Shown: positions 9,693 to 19,959, counted from the stretch's first letter. The stretch: DNA of 64,000 nt from CAVVMA01 sp963830715 (GCA_963830715.1 CAWHNS010000021.1:62001-126000), one strand, 5' to 3'. The notes: generated by a model not told the origin, from the sequence alone. Made by a program: numbers and translations.

Positions 9693-10862
9693 TCACACGG
9701 TCAATACGTGGATCGTGCAGGCCGAGCCGAGGCCGATCACGTGCGCCTGTCCGGCCTTGGCGTTGGGCACCTGCCGGTCCTTCGCGCGATCGTCCTGCGT
9801 GAGGTGCCATACAACCTCGCAGATATTGGCGACGCCCGTCGCGCCCAGCGGATGCCCCTTGGAAAGCAGCCCGCCCGATACGTTGACCGGCGCCTTGCCG
9901 CCGAGTCCGGGATGCATCCCGCCGCCCTCTTCGATGAACTTGCCGGCCTCGCCGTCACCGCACAGTCCGAGATTCTCATAGTGCACCAGCTCCGCGGTCG
10001 CGAAGCAGTCGTGCAGCTCGGTCAGCGCGATATCCTTGGGGCCGATTCCCGCGGTCTCGTAGGCCTTCTTCGATGCGCGCCGGGTGAGCGTGCTCACGTC
10101 GGGCAGCGTCAGATCGCGGTCCGTCCATGGATCGGAGGTGAGGATCGACGCCGCAACACGGGCACGCTTGCGGCCCGCCGCGAGCTGCTTCAGCTTGTCC
10201 TCTGAGACGAGGATCGCAGAGGCCGCGCCGTCTCCGGTCGGGCAGCACATGTAGAGGGTGTTGGGATAGGCGACCATCCGGGCGTTCATCACGTCCTCGA
10301 GCGTCACCTCGTTGCGATACTGCGAGAACGGATTCTTGGTCGCGTGCTTGTGGGACTTCACCGAGATTTTGGCGAAGTGCTCGAGCTTGGTGCCGTATTT
10401 ACGCATGTGCTCAATACCGGCCTGTCCGAACACCGCCGGCATCAGCCCCGAGCCGAGCTTGCCCTCGGTGCCGTAGGCAGGATCGCTCCCGGCGCCGCCG
10501 CCGCCGCCGCCGAGCAGCCCGGCCTTGCCCATCTGCTCCACGCCGACCGCCATCGCGATGTCATACATCCCCGAGGCGACCGACAGGTACGCTTCGCGGA
10601 ACGCCGTCGATCCGGTCGCGCAGGCATTGGAGACATTGATCACGGGAATTCCGGTCTGGCCAATCTGCTGCAGAATTCTCTGCCCGACCATAGCGTTGGA
10701 CTGGTAGAGATTGCCGCAGGCGAAGAACTCGACGTCCTTGATCCCAACGCCGGCGTCCTTCAACGCCAGGATCGCAGCTTCGCCGCCCAGTTCCGGCACG
10801 GTCTTTTCAGGGTACCGCCCGAACTTGATCATCCCAGTTCCCAGAACATAAACATTTCTCAT
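9693..10862 (-). CDS. Thiolase (SCP-x/acetyl-CoA acetyltransferase-like)
   Basis: The 389-residue enzyme has the acyl-accepting cysteine in NVSNACATGSTAF (Cys81), and the C-terminal catalytic elements ELHDCFATAEL and GGLLSKGHPLGATG. The HDCF-type motif and short N-terminus place it with SCP-x/archaeal-type thiolases rather than FadA. Such enzymes work with a separate DUF35 OB-fold protein, and exactly such a gene (10954-11394) lies just upstream on the same strand. Together they probably cleave or condense acyl-CoAs in fatty acid, steroid or hydrocarbon breakdown, or in mevalonate-type chemistry. A clear terminator follows. The acyl-chain specificity is unknown. Confidence 0.92.
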   Translation of the reverse strand: MRNVYVLGTGMIKFGRYPEKTVPELGGEAAILALKDAGVGIKDVEFFACGNLYQSNAMVGQRILQQIGQTGIPVINVSNACATGSTAFREAYLSVASGMYDIAMAVGVEQMGKAGLLGGGGGGAGSDPAYGTEGKLGSGLMPAVFGQAGIEHMRKYGTKLEHFAKISVKSHKHATKNPFSQYRNEVTLEDVMNARMVAYPNTLYMCCPTGDGAASAILVSEDKLKQLAAGRKRARVAASILTSDPWTDRDLTLPDVSTLTRRASKKAYETAGIGPKDIALTELHDCFATAELVHYENLGLCGDGEAGKFIEEGGGMHPGLGGKAPVNVSGGLLSKGHPLGATGVANICEVVWHLTQDDRAKDRQVPNAKAGQAHVIGLGSACTIHVLTV

Positions 10863-10953
10863 CTTTTTACTCCGTGTCTGGCTTTTTAACCCCGGGCCTC
10901 GCTAGCTTCCGGCCCGCGACTTTCAGCGGAACCCGCTTCGCTTGCTCCCGCGA

Positions 10954-11394
10954 CTAATTCTTGCTCGGGCGGAACGAAAAAGCCACTACATCGTGGCCCT
11001 CGCGATCCTTCGCGACGACGTTGGTCACCAACTCGACCGGCATATCGAAGTACTTCTTCGGCTCTTTTTGCAGGTCCAACGGGTCGACGTCGCTCAGATT
11101 GCTGCGGACGCTGACCCCGTCCGGCAGGTCCACGATCGCCGTGATGTAGGGCGTCTTGATGCCGGGAAACGACTGATGCACCACCGAAAAGACGTAAACC
11201 TTGCCCTTGTTGGAAAGCGGGATTTGCTGGAATGGCCCGGTCGAGCCGCACTTGGAGCACGCGACCTTCCTGGCGTCCAGGTAAACGGCTCCGCACGAGC
11301 ACTTGGTGCCGACCAGATGCGGTTTAGGTTCGAGCTTGAGGAATGAAACGATTGGGCGCGGACCCGATTCTGCTGCTTGCGCTTGCTCAGCCAT
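10954..11394 (-). CDS. DUF35 zinc-ribbon/OB-fold partner of thiolase
   Basis: The 146-residue protein has a rubredoxin-like zinc ribbon (CSCGAVYLDARKVACSKCG), then an OB fold (KVYVFSVVHQSFPGIKTPYI through VEFFRPS-like C-terminus). This is the standard DUF35 architecture. In characterised systems these proteins hold thiolase and an upstream enzyme together and channel CoA intermediates. It is 91 bases upstream of the thiolase on the same strand, so the two are very likely one operon and one complex. Confidence 0.9.
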   Translation of the reverse strand: MAEQAQAAESGPRPIVSFLKLEPKPHLVGTKCSCGAVYLDARKVACSKCGSTGPFQQIPLSNKGKVYVFSVVHQSFPGIKTPYITAIVDLPDGVSVRSNLSDVDPLDLQKEPKKYFDMPVELVTNVVAKDREGHDVVAFSFRPSKN

Positions 11395-11535
11395 ACTGTC
11401 CTCCGAAATCCGGGAAACCTAACGATTGGAAGGGCGGCGCAACACGCCGACATTCACGCGGCGGAGTTTCCCACAGCCTGTGGAGTCGGTCAACCCCTGC
11501 GGCAGCCGGTTTTACTGCACGGGCGCGAGAATCGA

Positions 11536-11808
11536 TTACTTCGGCTTGAGTCGCGGATCGTCTGCCGAGACGCATCGCTCTTGTGAGATTGCCCGTTTCA
11601 AGGGTTCCAGTTTCCCCGAGGCCGCAGCCGCCTGCCATTGTAGTCTGCCCGTTTCACACTCATTGGCCGTGTCAAATTTCGAGACCACTTGCCACTTCAC
11701 GAGCGGAGTGGCGGCGTCCGTCGCGGCCGTCCCTACTGCGAGCCTTGCGGGCGGCGCGATGAGATACCATCCGAGCAGGCTGAGCGTGGCGGCGTGGAGG
11801 AGCTTCAT
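11536..11808 (-). CDS. Small secreted protein, GWYL/DDPRL family (copy 1)
   Basis: This 90-residue protein has a hydrophobic N-terminus (LLHAATLSLLGWYLIAPP) likely to be a signal peptide or anchor. It then has W-x2-VSKFDTANECE, and finishes RCVSADDPRLK. The two cysteines are spaced to form one disulfide. I do not recognise a described family, but the same pattern occurs at 34116-34406 in a protein otherwise quite different. It lies between DUF35 and comEC with its stop facing the DUF35 start. Function unknown; export is inferred from the N-terminus. Confidence 0.68.
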   Translation of the reverse strand: MKLLHAATLSLLGWYLIAPPARLAVGTAATDAATPLVKWQVVSKFDTANECETGRLQWQAAAASGKLEPLKRAISQERCVSADDPRLKPK

Positions 11809-11844
11809 GGGGATTATATAGCACAGTTGCCCGACGCCCCGTGT

Positions 11845-14395
11845 TCACGGGCGAGCGCGCCGACCTGCCGGTCCGGTCCGCAATTCCATCCTCGTCGGGG
11901 TCGCATCGATCTCCACTGCTCCGTCTTGATCCGTGCGCAGAACCTGACCCCGATAGTGCGATAGCGGTCCACCACTTCGCTCGCAGGAAATCCGAACCGG
12001 TTGCGATAGCCGTCGGAGATTACAACCACCACCGGATGGACCGCCTCGACGAACTCGTCGGTGGACGACGACGCGCTGCCGTGATGCGGCGCCTTGAGAA
12101 TCGTCGCGCGCAGGTCCGTTCCGCGCGCGATTAGCGAGCGCTCCCCTTTCGCTTCGAGATCGCCCGTGAAGAGCACCGACGTTCCGCCGAAGGTAAGCTT
12201 CAGCACCATCGAGCCGTTGTTTCGGCTCTCGATTTCGCCGGCCGCCGGGTTGAGGAATTCCAGGCGAACGCCGCCGATCGCCTCTGGCGCCGAGCTCGAA
12301 TCGACGATCCGAAGCCGCGTTCCCGCTTCCGTCAACGCTCCCAGAAGCTCGAGATAACTGATATCAGGACTCGGAGCCGAGATTGTCCAGAATTCCCCCG
12401 GATGGAAGTAGCGCGCGACGAAGGTGAATCCGCCGAAATGATCGAGCTCGGGATGGCTCAACGCGAGGTAATCGACGTGCATGATTTTATTCGACCAGAG
12501 ATACGGCGCCACGATTCGCTCGCCCGGGTCGAACTCTCCGAGTTCGCCGCCGCCGTCAACCAGCATCACGCGCGAGCCGGGAAATCGAATCACCGCACAA
12601 TCGCCCTGCCCTACCGACAGGAACGTGATCCGCAACCCGGGGTTGAAGTAACGCTGGCGGACCCACCACATTGCGTCGAGCGAGAGCGCTGCGGCCAGAA
12701 TCGCCAGTATCGCAAGGCGCAATCGCGGCGCGATGGCCCGTGACTCCGGCCCCGCCACCGCGACTTCGCCCGGTAATGCGAGGGCCGGAACGCGAATCGG
12801 CCACGCCAGCCACATCGCGAGAATCGCATACGCGATCGCCAATTCCGGCAGCGTCGGCGTAAAGGTTCGCGTCCATGCGAACGGCCACGCGACAAACCAT
12901 CGCGCCAGGTACGTACCGATCGCGAGCAGCCGCCCGGCCGCCGCTATCAGGACCACCCCGGCCGGCGCGTACACGAAACTGGCCGCTGCTGCTGCAAGCC
13001 CGAGCACCGTTCCTGCAAAGCCCATCACCGGCACCACGGCCGCGTTGGCGACGACGCCGACGATCGCGAACTGATTGAAGTGATAGGCGGTAAGCGGTGC
13101 GACGCCGACGAGCGCCCAGAAAGACACCGCGCAATAGCCGAGCACGGCAAAGCCGGCGCGGTAGCTTTGCGACTCCGGCAATTCAGCCGGCGCCGCGGCG
13201 CTTCGCCGGCGCTCGCGCCATGCCGAGAAGCGGCGCATCCCGAGCACGATCGCGATCACGGCGGCAAACGAGAGCTGGAAGCCGATATCGGCGGTCAACC
13301 CCGGCATCGTAAGACAGATGATCAGTGCGGCCAGTGCGAGGCTTGCCATCACCTCGCGCGAACGGTCGATTATGACGGCGAGCAGGTAAGCGAGGACCAT
13401 CACTAACGCCCGGACGGTGGAAACGTGATGGCCCGCGATTGACGCGTAGCCGGCTACTGCGATCGCGGCGGCGACGGCCGCGAATTTGTTCGCGTAGCCC
13501 CTGATCATCAGGATGGGGAAAAGTTCGAGAACGAGGCGCGCCGCCGCGAAGGCCGCCGCGGCAACGAAACTCAGGTGCAATCCCGAGATGACCAGCAGAT
13601 GCGCCATCCCGGTCAGCGCGAACGTCTCCCGCAGCGGTTGCTCGATCTCGCCCTGGTCGCCGATTATCAGCGCGCGCATCTCCTCGCGCTCCGGATGGTC
13701 AAGGTTCGCGTCGATAAACGCGCCGATTCGCGATCGGATTTCCTCGATCGCCGAAGCCGGGAATCGGTGCCGATAGCCAAGCACTTCGATCGAGTCGCCG
13801 CCGGGCGCGTGCGTTCGCGTCAAGACCATCGTAGCCGCGACACCCTCGCGCGCCTCGTATGCGCTGTAATCGAATTCGCCGGGATTCCCGTAATTGCGTG
13901 GAAAACGGATTCGCGAAGTGACGCGGACTACCTCGCCTATCCTGAAGTCAGCGCGCTCGAGGACTGTCACGCGCACGGTGCCGCTGGCCGGGCGCATCGC
14001 GGCCGCGGTCTCCCCGGCGCTCTCGACGCCCACGAACAGATGAGTCCGGCCGTGATAGAACTCGGGCTCGCGGACCAGGGGCCCTGGATGGTGGCCCGCG
14101 CGCCGTCCGCGATACGGCGGATGCTCAACGGGTCATCGTCAGGCGCGAGTAGATGGTGTACCGGCACAGTCGCCGCGCCCGCAATTGCGATGAGCGCCGC
14201 GACTCTTCCAAATCGCGGACCGCCAAATCGCGAGCCGCCGGCGACAAAAAACATCGCGGCCACAATCGCGGCAGCAATCGCAAATGAGAGTGGAAGGTAA
14301 ACGCCGAAATTGCCGAGCCCATCGCCAGCGACAATCGCCAACGCGACGAGGTAGATTGGAGGAACCTGCGCGAGCGCTTCGGCCGCCGACTGCAC
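11845..14395 (-). CDS. comEC: ComEC/Rec2 family DNA-uptake channel, two frameshifts
   Basis: The parts visible are an N-terminal membrane/OB region (YLPLSFAIAAAIVAAMFF), the competence core (HLLVISGLHLSF), about ten membrane segments, and a metallo-beta-lactamase-like domain with HPELDHFGG. This is the inner-membrane channel that carries single-stranded DNA inward during transformation. The frame breaks twice. Near 14078-14081 one missing base in a C run is needed to read GPLVREPEFYHGRTHLF. Near 11948-11951 one missing G is needed to read QVLRTDQDGAVEID and stop at 11845. The start is taken as GTG at 14395. Whether the organism is competent cannot be told from one gene. Confidence 0.85.
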
Positions 14396-14673
14396 AAGAC
14401 TCGGCGCGCCGGATGCTCCGGAATCGCGCCCGCCGAGCTTCAGCTCGGCAAGCGTTCGCGGCTCCCGACTCGCGGGCGCCGATGAGGTGAACGCGGCAGC
14501 GATAGGCTCGCCCCTTTCCGCATCCCCGACGGATGTCGCCGCGCAAGCCTACCGCGTCCGCGCGCGTTTCAAAAGCCCCGATGCCGGGATCTCGCCCCGG
14601 ACCCTTCGCCGAATTGGCAACTTGCCGCTGCGGCCGCCGTCCAGGACGGCAAGCCCCGGCGTTTCTTGTCCCT
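14396..14673. other. Intergenic region between the TolB-like gene and comEC
   Basis: About 280 bases lie between the stop of the TolB-like lipoprotein gene and the GTG chosen for comEC. In the comEC frame this stretch stays open on the minus strand for roughly 150 bases before a stop, but it has no ATG, GTG or TTG. The comEC N-terminus could therefore be longer if another indel is present. Nothing else is recognised. Confidence 0.35.
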
Positions 14674-15810
14674 TCAACTGTCCTTCTCGCCAAGCGGCGG
14701 GATGGGCACCGGTCGCAGCTCGCCAGTCTGCACGGAGTACAAGACCAATTGCGGAGGAGGCGACATCCAGCCGATGGCGAGCCCATTTTCCGTGTCCATC
14801 AGCGGACCCCAGGCAAGACCGACGCGCGTTTCCAGCTGAACCGCAAGCCACTTGCCATCCGGCGACGCGCTGACTTCCGATACCATCCTGCGCAGGCTCG
14901 TCAGCCGCTCGGTGCGATCACTTTTCGGGTCCCACCGATAGGTTTCATAGTTGTAGTCTCCTCCTGGCGTGTCAGACGTAGGCCAGGTGAAATACATGAG
15001 CCCGTGCGAATCGAACGAAACCGAGCCGATGTCCTGCCACGGATAGTAGTTTCGATACGCTATCGAAAATGCGTCGTTCTGCAGGAACGCGGACAAGTCC
15101 GGTCGCAGCTCGCGGGGATTCTCCAAGGCTCCGCTGCTCCAATCGAACTTCTGCAGCGTATCCAGCGGACACCCCTTACGGGAATCCATCTCCCCCGGCA
15201 TCCGCACGACCACGGTGCCGTCGGTCGGATCGACGACCAGATGCGAAACCTCGTAGCTTTGATCGTGAGTCAGATCCGTTTGCCGGCGCGAATTCAGGTC
15301 CACGGCGACGAGATCCATTCGATGCAGGTGCGGCTGCGCGATCGGAGAGTAGCTCTCGAATGCGCGAGCCTCGACAAACATCACCGCTTCTCCCCCGGCG
15401 CTGAACACCGGAGCGGAATTGTGGTTCCCGTTCGAAAAGACCCTGGAGAGGTGGCCGCCGTCGCGGTCCGCGACATAGATGTCCGATCGGATGGTCTCCG
15501 AGCCGGTCGCAACTGCGAAAGCGATTCGCGATCCGTCGGGTGACACGTTGGGCGAGTACGGGCGCCCGGATACCTTCAGAGGAATGCGATGCGCTTCCCC
15601 ATTGGCGAGGTCGTATTCAAAGACCTCTGTCCGATCCCCTGAAGTAACCACGTAGAGCAGGCGCCGGCTGTCCGGAAACCAGGCCGGTTCGCCGCTGCCC
15701 AGCGGCGCAACTCGGGCGCACCCCGCGCAAAGAGCCAGGATTGCGACCAGCCACAGGAGGATCGGGCGCCTGCGGTTGGTCTCTCTTAACCGTCGGGCTT
15801 CAGGGAGCAT
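14674..15810 (-). CDS. TolB-like beta-propeller lipoprotein
   Basis: The precursor has a lipobox LCAGC with cysteine at residue 31 after a hydrophobic stretch, so it should be a periplasm-facing lipoprotein. The mature 340 residues contain repeated WD40-like PD40 units (EPAWFPDSRRLLYVV, SPNVSPDGSRIAFAV, SEVSASPDGKWLAV) as in TolB and DPP-IV propellers. There is no peptidase domain. It may be a binding or scaffolding propeller; the ligand is unknown. It lies on the same strand as comEC downstream and uvrC upstream. Confidence 0.8.
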   Translation of the reverse strand: MLPEARRLRETNRRRPILLWLVAILALCAGCARVAPLGSGEPAWFPDSRRLLYVVTSGDRTEVFEYDLANGEAHRIPLKVSGRPYSPNVSPDGSRIAFAVATGSETIRSDIYVADRDGGHLSRVFSNGNHNSAPVFSAGGEAVMFVEARAFESYSPIAQPHLHRMDLVAVDLNSRRQTDLTHDQSYEVSHLVVDPTDGTVVVRMPGEMDSRKGCPLDTLQKFDWSSGALENPRELRPDLSAFLQNDAFSIAYRNYYPWQDIGSVSFDSHGLMYFTWPTSDTPGGDYNYETYRWDPKSDRTERLTSLRRMVSEVSASPDGKWLAVQLETRVGLAWGPLMDTENGLAIGWMSPPPQLVLYSVQTGELRPVPIPPLGEKDS

Positions 15811-15947
15811 GGAAAATTTCCCGGGCGGGCTGCTGGAGGGTTACCGGCCGCATGACACGACGGTAATTTTTCGCGCCCGCCCGGCTGCGCTGGCGACAAA
15901 ACTGATAGTAGAGTTGTGCTACAGTTGAGTCAAGCGCCCGGTCGAAC

Positions 15948-18146
15948 TCATGACGCGGAGTTCGCGGGCTCGTCTCCCGCTTGCGGAACCGGAGCAGGCG
16001 CGACCCCGGCGGCGTCTTCGCCGCCCGCCTCCTCCCGGTCGAGCAGCGCCGAGAGCGCGTCCAGATGCCGGCGGACTTGGGCTGCCAGCTCGCGGTTCAT
16101 GTGCCGGGCCGAGGCCAGCTCCTCGATCCCGGCTTCGCGAATCCGCCTGAGGCTGCCGAAGTGCCGCAGCAGCGCGCGCCGCCGCACCGGCCCGATACCC
16201 TCGATATCGTCGAGCACCGACCGCAATCGCGCCCGCCGGCGCAGCTCGCGATTGTAGGTTATCGCGAAGCGATGCGCCTCGTCGCGGACGCGGACCAGCA
16301 GGAACAACGCGGTCGAGTTCCTGGGCAGCACAATCGGGTCCTTGCGGTTGGGCAGGAACACGCGCTCGTCGGATTTCACGACTGCGGCGTCGCTCGAATC
16401 GTTGAGCACGTGCTGCTTGGCCAATCCGATCGCGTCGATTTGGCCGTCAAGCTTGAACTCCTTCAGCACCGTGAGTGCGACATTGAGCTGTCCCTTGCCC
16501 CCGTCGATCACCCACAGGTCGGGATATTCGTTTTCGCGCATCGCGCGGCCAAGGCGGCGCTTCAAGACCTCGTACAGACTGGCAAAGTCGTCCTGGCCTT
16601 CGACCGTGCGGATTCGGTAGCGGCGATAGAGCTGCTTCTGCGGCTCGCCTTCATCGAAGGTCACCTGCGATCCGACCACCATCGAGCCCTGCAGATTCGA
16701 TATGTCGTAGCATTCGATGCGCTTGGGGCTGTTGCGGAGATGGAGCTTGGCGCGCAGATCGTCGAGCATCCGCTCGCGGGTCGCCTCGCTGTCGCGCCGG
16801 GCGGCGAAGCTCTGTCGCGCGTTCTCCATCGCCATTTCGAGCAGCCGCAACTTCTCGCCGCGTTGCGGGACGAGCAACTCGACCTTCTTGCCGCGCCGCT
16901 CGGACAGCAGTTCGCCGCGCACCTCGGCATCTTCGAGCTCGACCGGCAGGATGACCTCGTCGGGCAGAAAGCGCGGGCCTGAGTAATACTGGCTCAGCAG
17001 ATCGGCCAGGATGTCGTGGTCGGAGAATTCGAGATCGCGAAAGCTCCAGCTCCGCGTGCTGGTCAGCTTCCCGCCGCGCACCATCAGTACGATGGTCTCG
17101 ATCGATCCGCCCTCGCGATAGAGCCCGAAGACATCCTGATCGATTCCCCAATGATGCAACACGGTCTGGCGCTCGACGGTCTTTTCGAGCGCGCGCACCC
17201 GATCGCGCATCCGCGCCGCCTCCTCGAATTCGAGGCGATCGGCGTGCGCCCTCATCTGGTCGCGAAGCTCCTTCAACAGCTCAAGGTTCTTCCCTTCGAG
17301 CAGCATCTGGGCGGCGCGCAGGTGGCGTTCGTAATCGCCGCGATCGACCGGCAGGCAGCACGGCCCAAGGCATCGCTTGATCTGGTACTCGATACAGGGC
17401 CGCGAGCGGTTGCGGAAAACCGCGTCCGAGCAGGTGCGCAACGGAAAGATCTTGCGGATTACGTCGATCGTCTCGCGCAAGCCGTCGGCCGATCCGAACG
17501 GCCCGAAGTACTTGCCACCGTCCTTCACGATCTTGCGGGTGACCGTTATTCGCGGCCAGGCGTGGCTGGTGATCTTGGCGCTCAGGTACGACTTGTCGTC
17601 TTTGAGCCGGATGTTGTAGCGCGGATGGTATTGCTTGATCAGGTTGTTCTCGAGGATCAGGGCTTCCTTTTCGCTGGCGGTGACCAGCGTGTCGAAATCG
17701 CGCACCCGCTTCATCAGAAAGCGCACCTGGAAGCGGCCGTCGCCGCCGGGGTCGGAATCGCGGAAGTAGGCACGCACCCGCGATCGGAGCGACTTGGCTT
17801 TCCCGACGTAAAGCACCTTGCCGGCGCGGTCCTTCAGAAGATACACGCCCGGCTTGGCCGCGATCGTATCGAGCTTGCGCGCGATCGCATCGTCGAGCGG
17901 GGTTGCCTCGGCAGGCTGCCCGGCCTGATCGTCGGTGGGCGTCGCGGGGTAGTCAACCAGTGTGCTGTATCGGGGACGTTCCGATGGCGGCGGGATCCGA
18001 GTGTCGCCCGCGGTCTCATCCGGTGCGGACGCCTCGGCTGGCTGGCCTTCAGCATCGCCGGCGATCGGTGCCTTCAGGTGAATTCTCTCGGCCGCCCGAA
18101 TATTGGCCGCAGCCGCGTGCCGCGAGATCGGCGGTCCCTTTGCCAT
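15948..18146 (-). CDS. uvrC: Excinuclease ABC subunit C with N-terminal extension
   Basis: UvrC makes both incisions in nucleotide excision repair. The GIY-YIG nuclease begins near residue 95 (GVYLLKDRAGKVLYVGKAKS). It is followed by the cysteine cluster near CSDAVFRNRSRPC, the UVR motif (EFEEAARMRDRVRALE), the RNase H-like nuclease (ECYDISNLQGSMVVGS), and C-terminal tandem helix-hairpin-helices (DIEGIGPVRRRALLRHFGS). The ATG at 18146 gives a 90-residue hydrophilic N-terminal extension rich in Pro, Asp and Ala. A start closer to the nuclease domain would give the usual length of about 610. uvrB lies 1.8 kb away on the same strand. Confidence 0.95.
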   Translation of the reverse strand: MAKGPPISRHAAAANIRAAERIHLKAPIAGDAEGQPAEASAPDETAGDTRIPPPSERPRYSTLVDYPATPTDDQAGQPAEATPLDDAIARKLDTIAAKPGVYLLKDRAGKVLYVGKAKSLRSRVRAYFRDSDPGGDGRFQVRFLMKRVRDFDTLVTASEKEALILENNLIKQYHPRYNIRLKDDKSYLSAKITSHAWPRITVTRKIVKDGGKYFGPFGSADGLRETIDVIRKIFPLRTCSDAVFRNRSRPCIEYQIKRCLGPCCLPVDRGDYERHLRAAQMLLEGKNLELLKELRDQMRAHADRLEFEEAARMRDRVRALEKTVERQTVLHHWGIDQDVFGLYREGGSIETIVLMVRGGKLTSTRSWSFRDLEFSDHDILADLLSQYYSGPRFLPDEVILPVELEDAEVRGELLSERRGKKVELLVPQRGEKLRLLEMAMENARQSFAARRDSEATRERMLDDLRAKLHLRNSPKRIECYDISNLQGSMVVGSQVTFDEGEPQKQLYRRYRIRTVEGQDDFASLYEVLKRRLGRAMRENEYPDLWVIDGGKGQLNVALTVLKEFKLDGQIDAIGLAKQHVLNDSSDAAVVKSDERVFLPNRKDPIVLPRNSTALFLLVRVRDEAHRFAITYNRELRRRARLRSVLDDIEGIGPVRRRALLRHFGSLRRIREAGIEELASARHMNRELAAQVRRHLDALSALLDREEAGGEDAAGVAPAPVPQAGDEPANSAS

Positions 18147-18204
18147 ACGGCGGAATTATATCATCATCATGGCGCGGCTCCCGCTCGCAAAGAGGGATCA
18201 GACC

Positions 18205-19148
18205 ATGGCACTCGATCCGCAATTCAAAACGATGATCGATCAGATGGCGGCGGCAGGCGCGCCCGCTCTCCGCGCGGAGACGGCGGAACAGGCGCGCCAG
18301 CAGTTCAACGCGATGGTCCTTGCCTTCAGGACGCTGGAGCCGGTCGCCAAGATCGACGACCGATCGATCCCGGACCGGCCGGCTATATCCCGATACGGGT
18401 CTATCAGCCGAGCGGCCATAGCCCGTTTCCGACGCTGGTATTCTTTCATGGCGGCGGATGGGTGCTCGGAGGGATCGAGAGCCACGACGACTTCTGCCGC
18501 GTTCTCGCCAATCGCTCCGGATGCCTCGTCGTATCGGTTGACTACCGGCTGGCGCCCGAGAACAGGTTTCCAGCCGCGGCTGAAGATTGCCATTCGGCGA
18601 CGCGATGGGTCGCCGAAAATTCCGGTGCGATTGGCGCGGACCCCGATCGGCTGGCGGTCGGCGGCGACAGCGCGGGCGGCAATCTCGCCGCGGCCGTCGC
18701 GTTAATCTCGCGGGACAGAAGCGGCCCGAAGCTTGCCTACCAGGTACTGATGTATCCCTGTCTCGACTCCGCGATGGACACGGCGTCGTACCGAACCAAC
18801 GCAGCCGGCTATCTTCTGACCCGTGCCGACATGATCTGGTTCTGGCAGCAATATCTCGCGGGCGAAGCGGACCGGACAAATCCCTACGCGTGCCCGATGC
18901 GGGCCAGGAACTTGACCGGCCTGCCGGCTGCGATGGTCGTCACGGCCGAGTTCGATCCGCTCAGAGACGAGGGCGAGTCCTACGCGGTCCGGCTGCGTCA
19001 GGCGGGAGTGCCGGTGGCGTGCACGCGTTACGACGGCGCGATCCACGGCTTTCTGGCTATGTCGAATGTCGCCGAAATCGCCAAGCGAGGCGTCGAGCAG
19101 GTTTGCGCCGGTCTGCGCGCCGCTTTCGGGATGGCGCCGCCGGCCTGA
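18205..19148 (+). CDS. HSL-family alpha/beta hydrolase (esterase), frameshifted
   Basis: The enzyme starts at ATG 18205 behind AGAGGGA and reads MALDPQFKTMIDQMAAAGAP. The frame then breaks at about 18369-18373; one extra G there restores PGPAGYIPIRVYQPSG and the rest. The HSL signature FFHGGGW forms the oxyanion hole. GDSAGG holds the nucleophile Ser, EFDPLRDEG the Asp, and DGAIHGF the His. Such enzymes hydrolyse short acyl esters or acetylated substrates in the cytoplasm. It is divergent from uvrC and convergent with the VOC gene. Natural substrate unknown. Confidence 0.88.
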
Positions 19149-19164
19149 GCGCTGAAACGACGTG

Positions 19165-19184
19165 GCACAGGCTTCAGCCTGTGC
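19165..19184. repeat. Palindromic element, possible bidirectional terminator
   Basis: The stem GCACAGGC / GCCTGTGC with loop TTCA sits between the converging esterase and VOC genes. There is no T run, so it is either a dispersed palindromic repeat or a weak two-way terminator. Confidence 0.5.
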
Positions 19185-19192
19185 GAGCCGGT

Positions 19193-19954
19193 CTATCGCC
19201 GATCCATGAAGGCGACCGCGACCCCGTCCAGCGGATCGACGATTCGCGCGATCCTGCCGCCTTGAACCGCGGCTTTCGGCTCGGTCGCCTGCAAGCCGTT
19301 GCGGCGTGCGACAGCGACTGCCTCGGCCACGTCGCCGCACATGAACGCCAGTCCCCAGCATCGCGGCGCACCCGGCGACGGTCCCACTACTTCGAACACC
19401 GTGTCTTCGAGCTTGAAGAAAGCCTGGCGCATCCCGCGTCCGGCGTCGCGGATTCTGCGGCAAGGCACACCGACGCCTTCGAATGCCGCGATCGCGTCGT
19501 CGAGCTGCGGAACCATCACGACGATATGCTCGAGAAAATCGACCGTGTTGGGATTCGCCCCGAGGCCGCGGCTGACCCCTTCGCGTCTGACGCTCTGTTC
19601 CGCGCAAGTCGCGATCGTTCCGGTGTAGATCCCGGAGAGCACTTCTTCTGTGCGGGGTCGTTCGTCTCTCTCGCTATTCGGACCGGTCACGCCCCAGAGC
19701 CATCCGATGATGCCGCCGCCGCGCGCGGCAGCGTCCGAGACGTACGCCGCGACTGGATTAGCATTGTTAGCGGCAGTCTCCGACAGAGCGCAGAGTTCGA
19801 CGGTCACCGCTCCCGCCGCGAACCGCGCCGCCGCGATGCCGTCGCTATTCGCCCCGGTTTCGGCCATGGAAAACCCGGCCGCGCGCCACTTGTCGGAGGC
19901 CCGCGGCAGGTCCGCGACCGCGATCAGTACGCGCTCGAGGCAGATGATCGGCAA
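19193..19954 (-). CDS. VOC (glyoxalase/dioxygenase) superfamily protein
   Basis: The 253-residue protein has two VOC modules. The first begins ICLERVLIAVADLPRASDKW; the second begins NTVDFLEHIVVMVPQLDDAIAAF and ends IVDPLDGVAVAFMDR. Classic metal ligands (His/Glu pairs) are only partly visible, so it may bind rather than catalyse. There is no signal peptide. It starts five bases after the uvrB stop on the same strand, so it is probably the last gene of a uvrB transcript. Substrate not predictable. Confidence 0.8.
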   Translation of the reverse strand: MPIICLERVLIAVADLPRASDKWRAAGFSMAETGANSDGIAAARFAAGAVTVELCALSETAANNANPVAAYVSDAAARGGGIIGWLWGVTGPNSERDERPRTEEVLSGIYTGTIATCAEQSVRREGVSRGLGANPNTVDFLEHIVVMVPQLDDAIAAFEGVGVPCRRIRDAGRGMRQAFFKLEDTVFEVVGPSPGAPRCWGLAFMCGDVAEAVAVARRNGLQATEPKAAVQGGRIARIVDPLDGVAVAFMDRR

Positions 19955-19959
19955 ATCGG

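Noticed and set aside
11387..11638. Minus-strand ORF of 83 residues next to DUF35
   Set aside because: It overlaps the small secreted gene and has no recognisable features or ribosome-binding site.
17016..18200. Long plus-strand open frame opposite uvrC
   Set aside because: It is antisense to a well-supported gene. Only the part after 18370 is real (the esterase after its frameshift). Long antisense frames are expected at this GC content.
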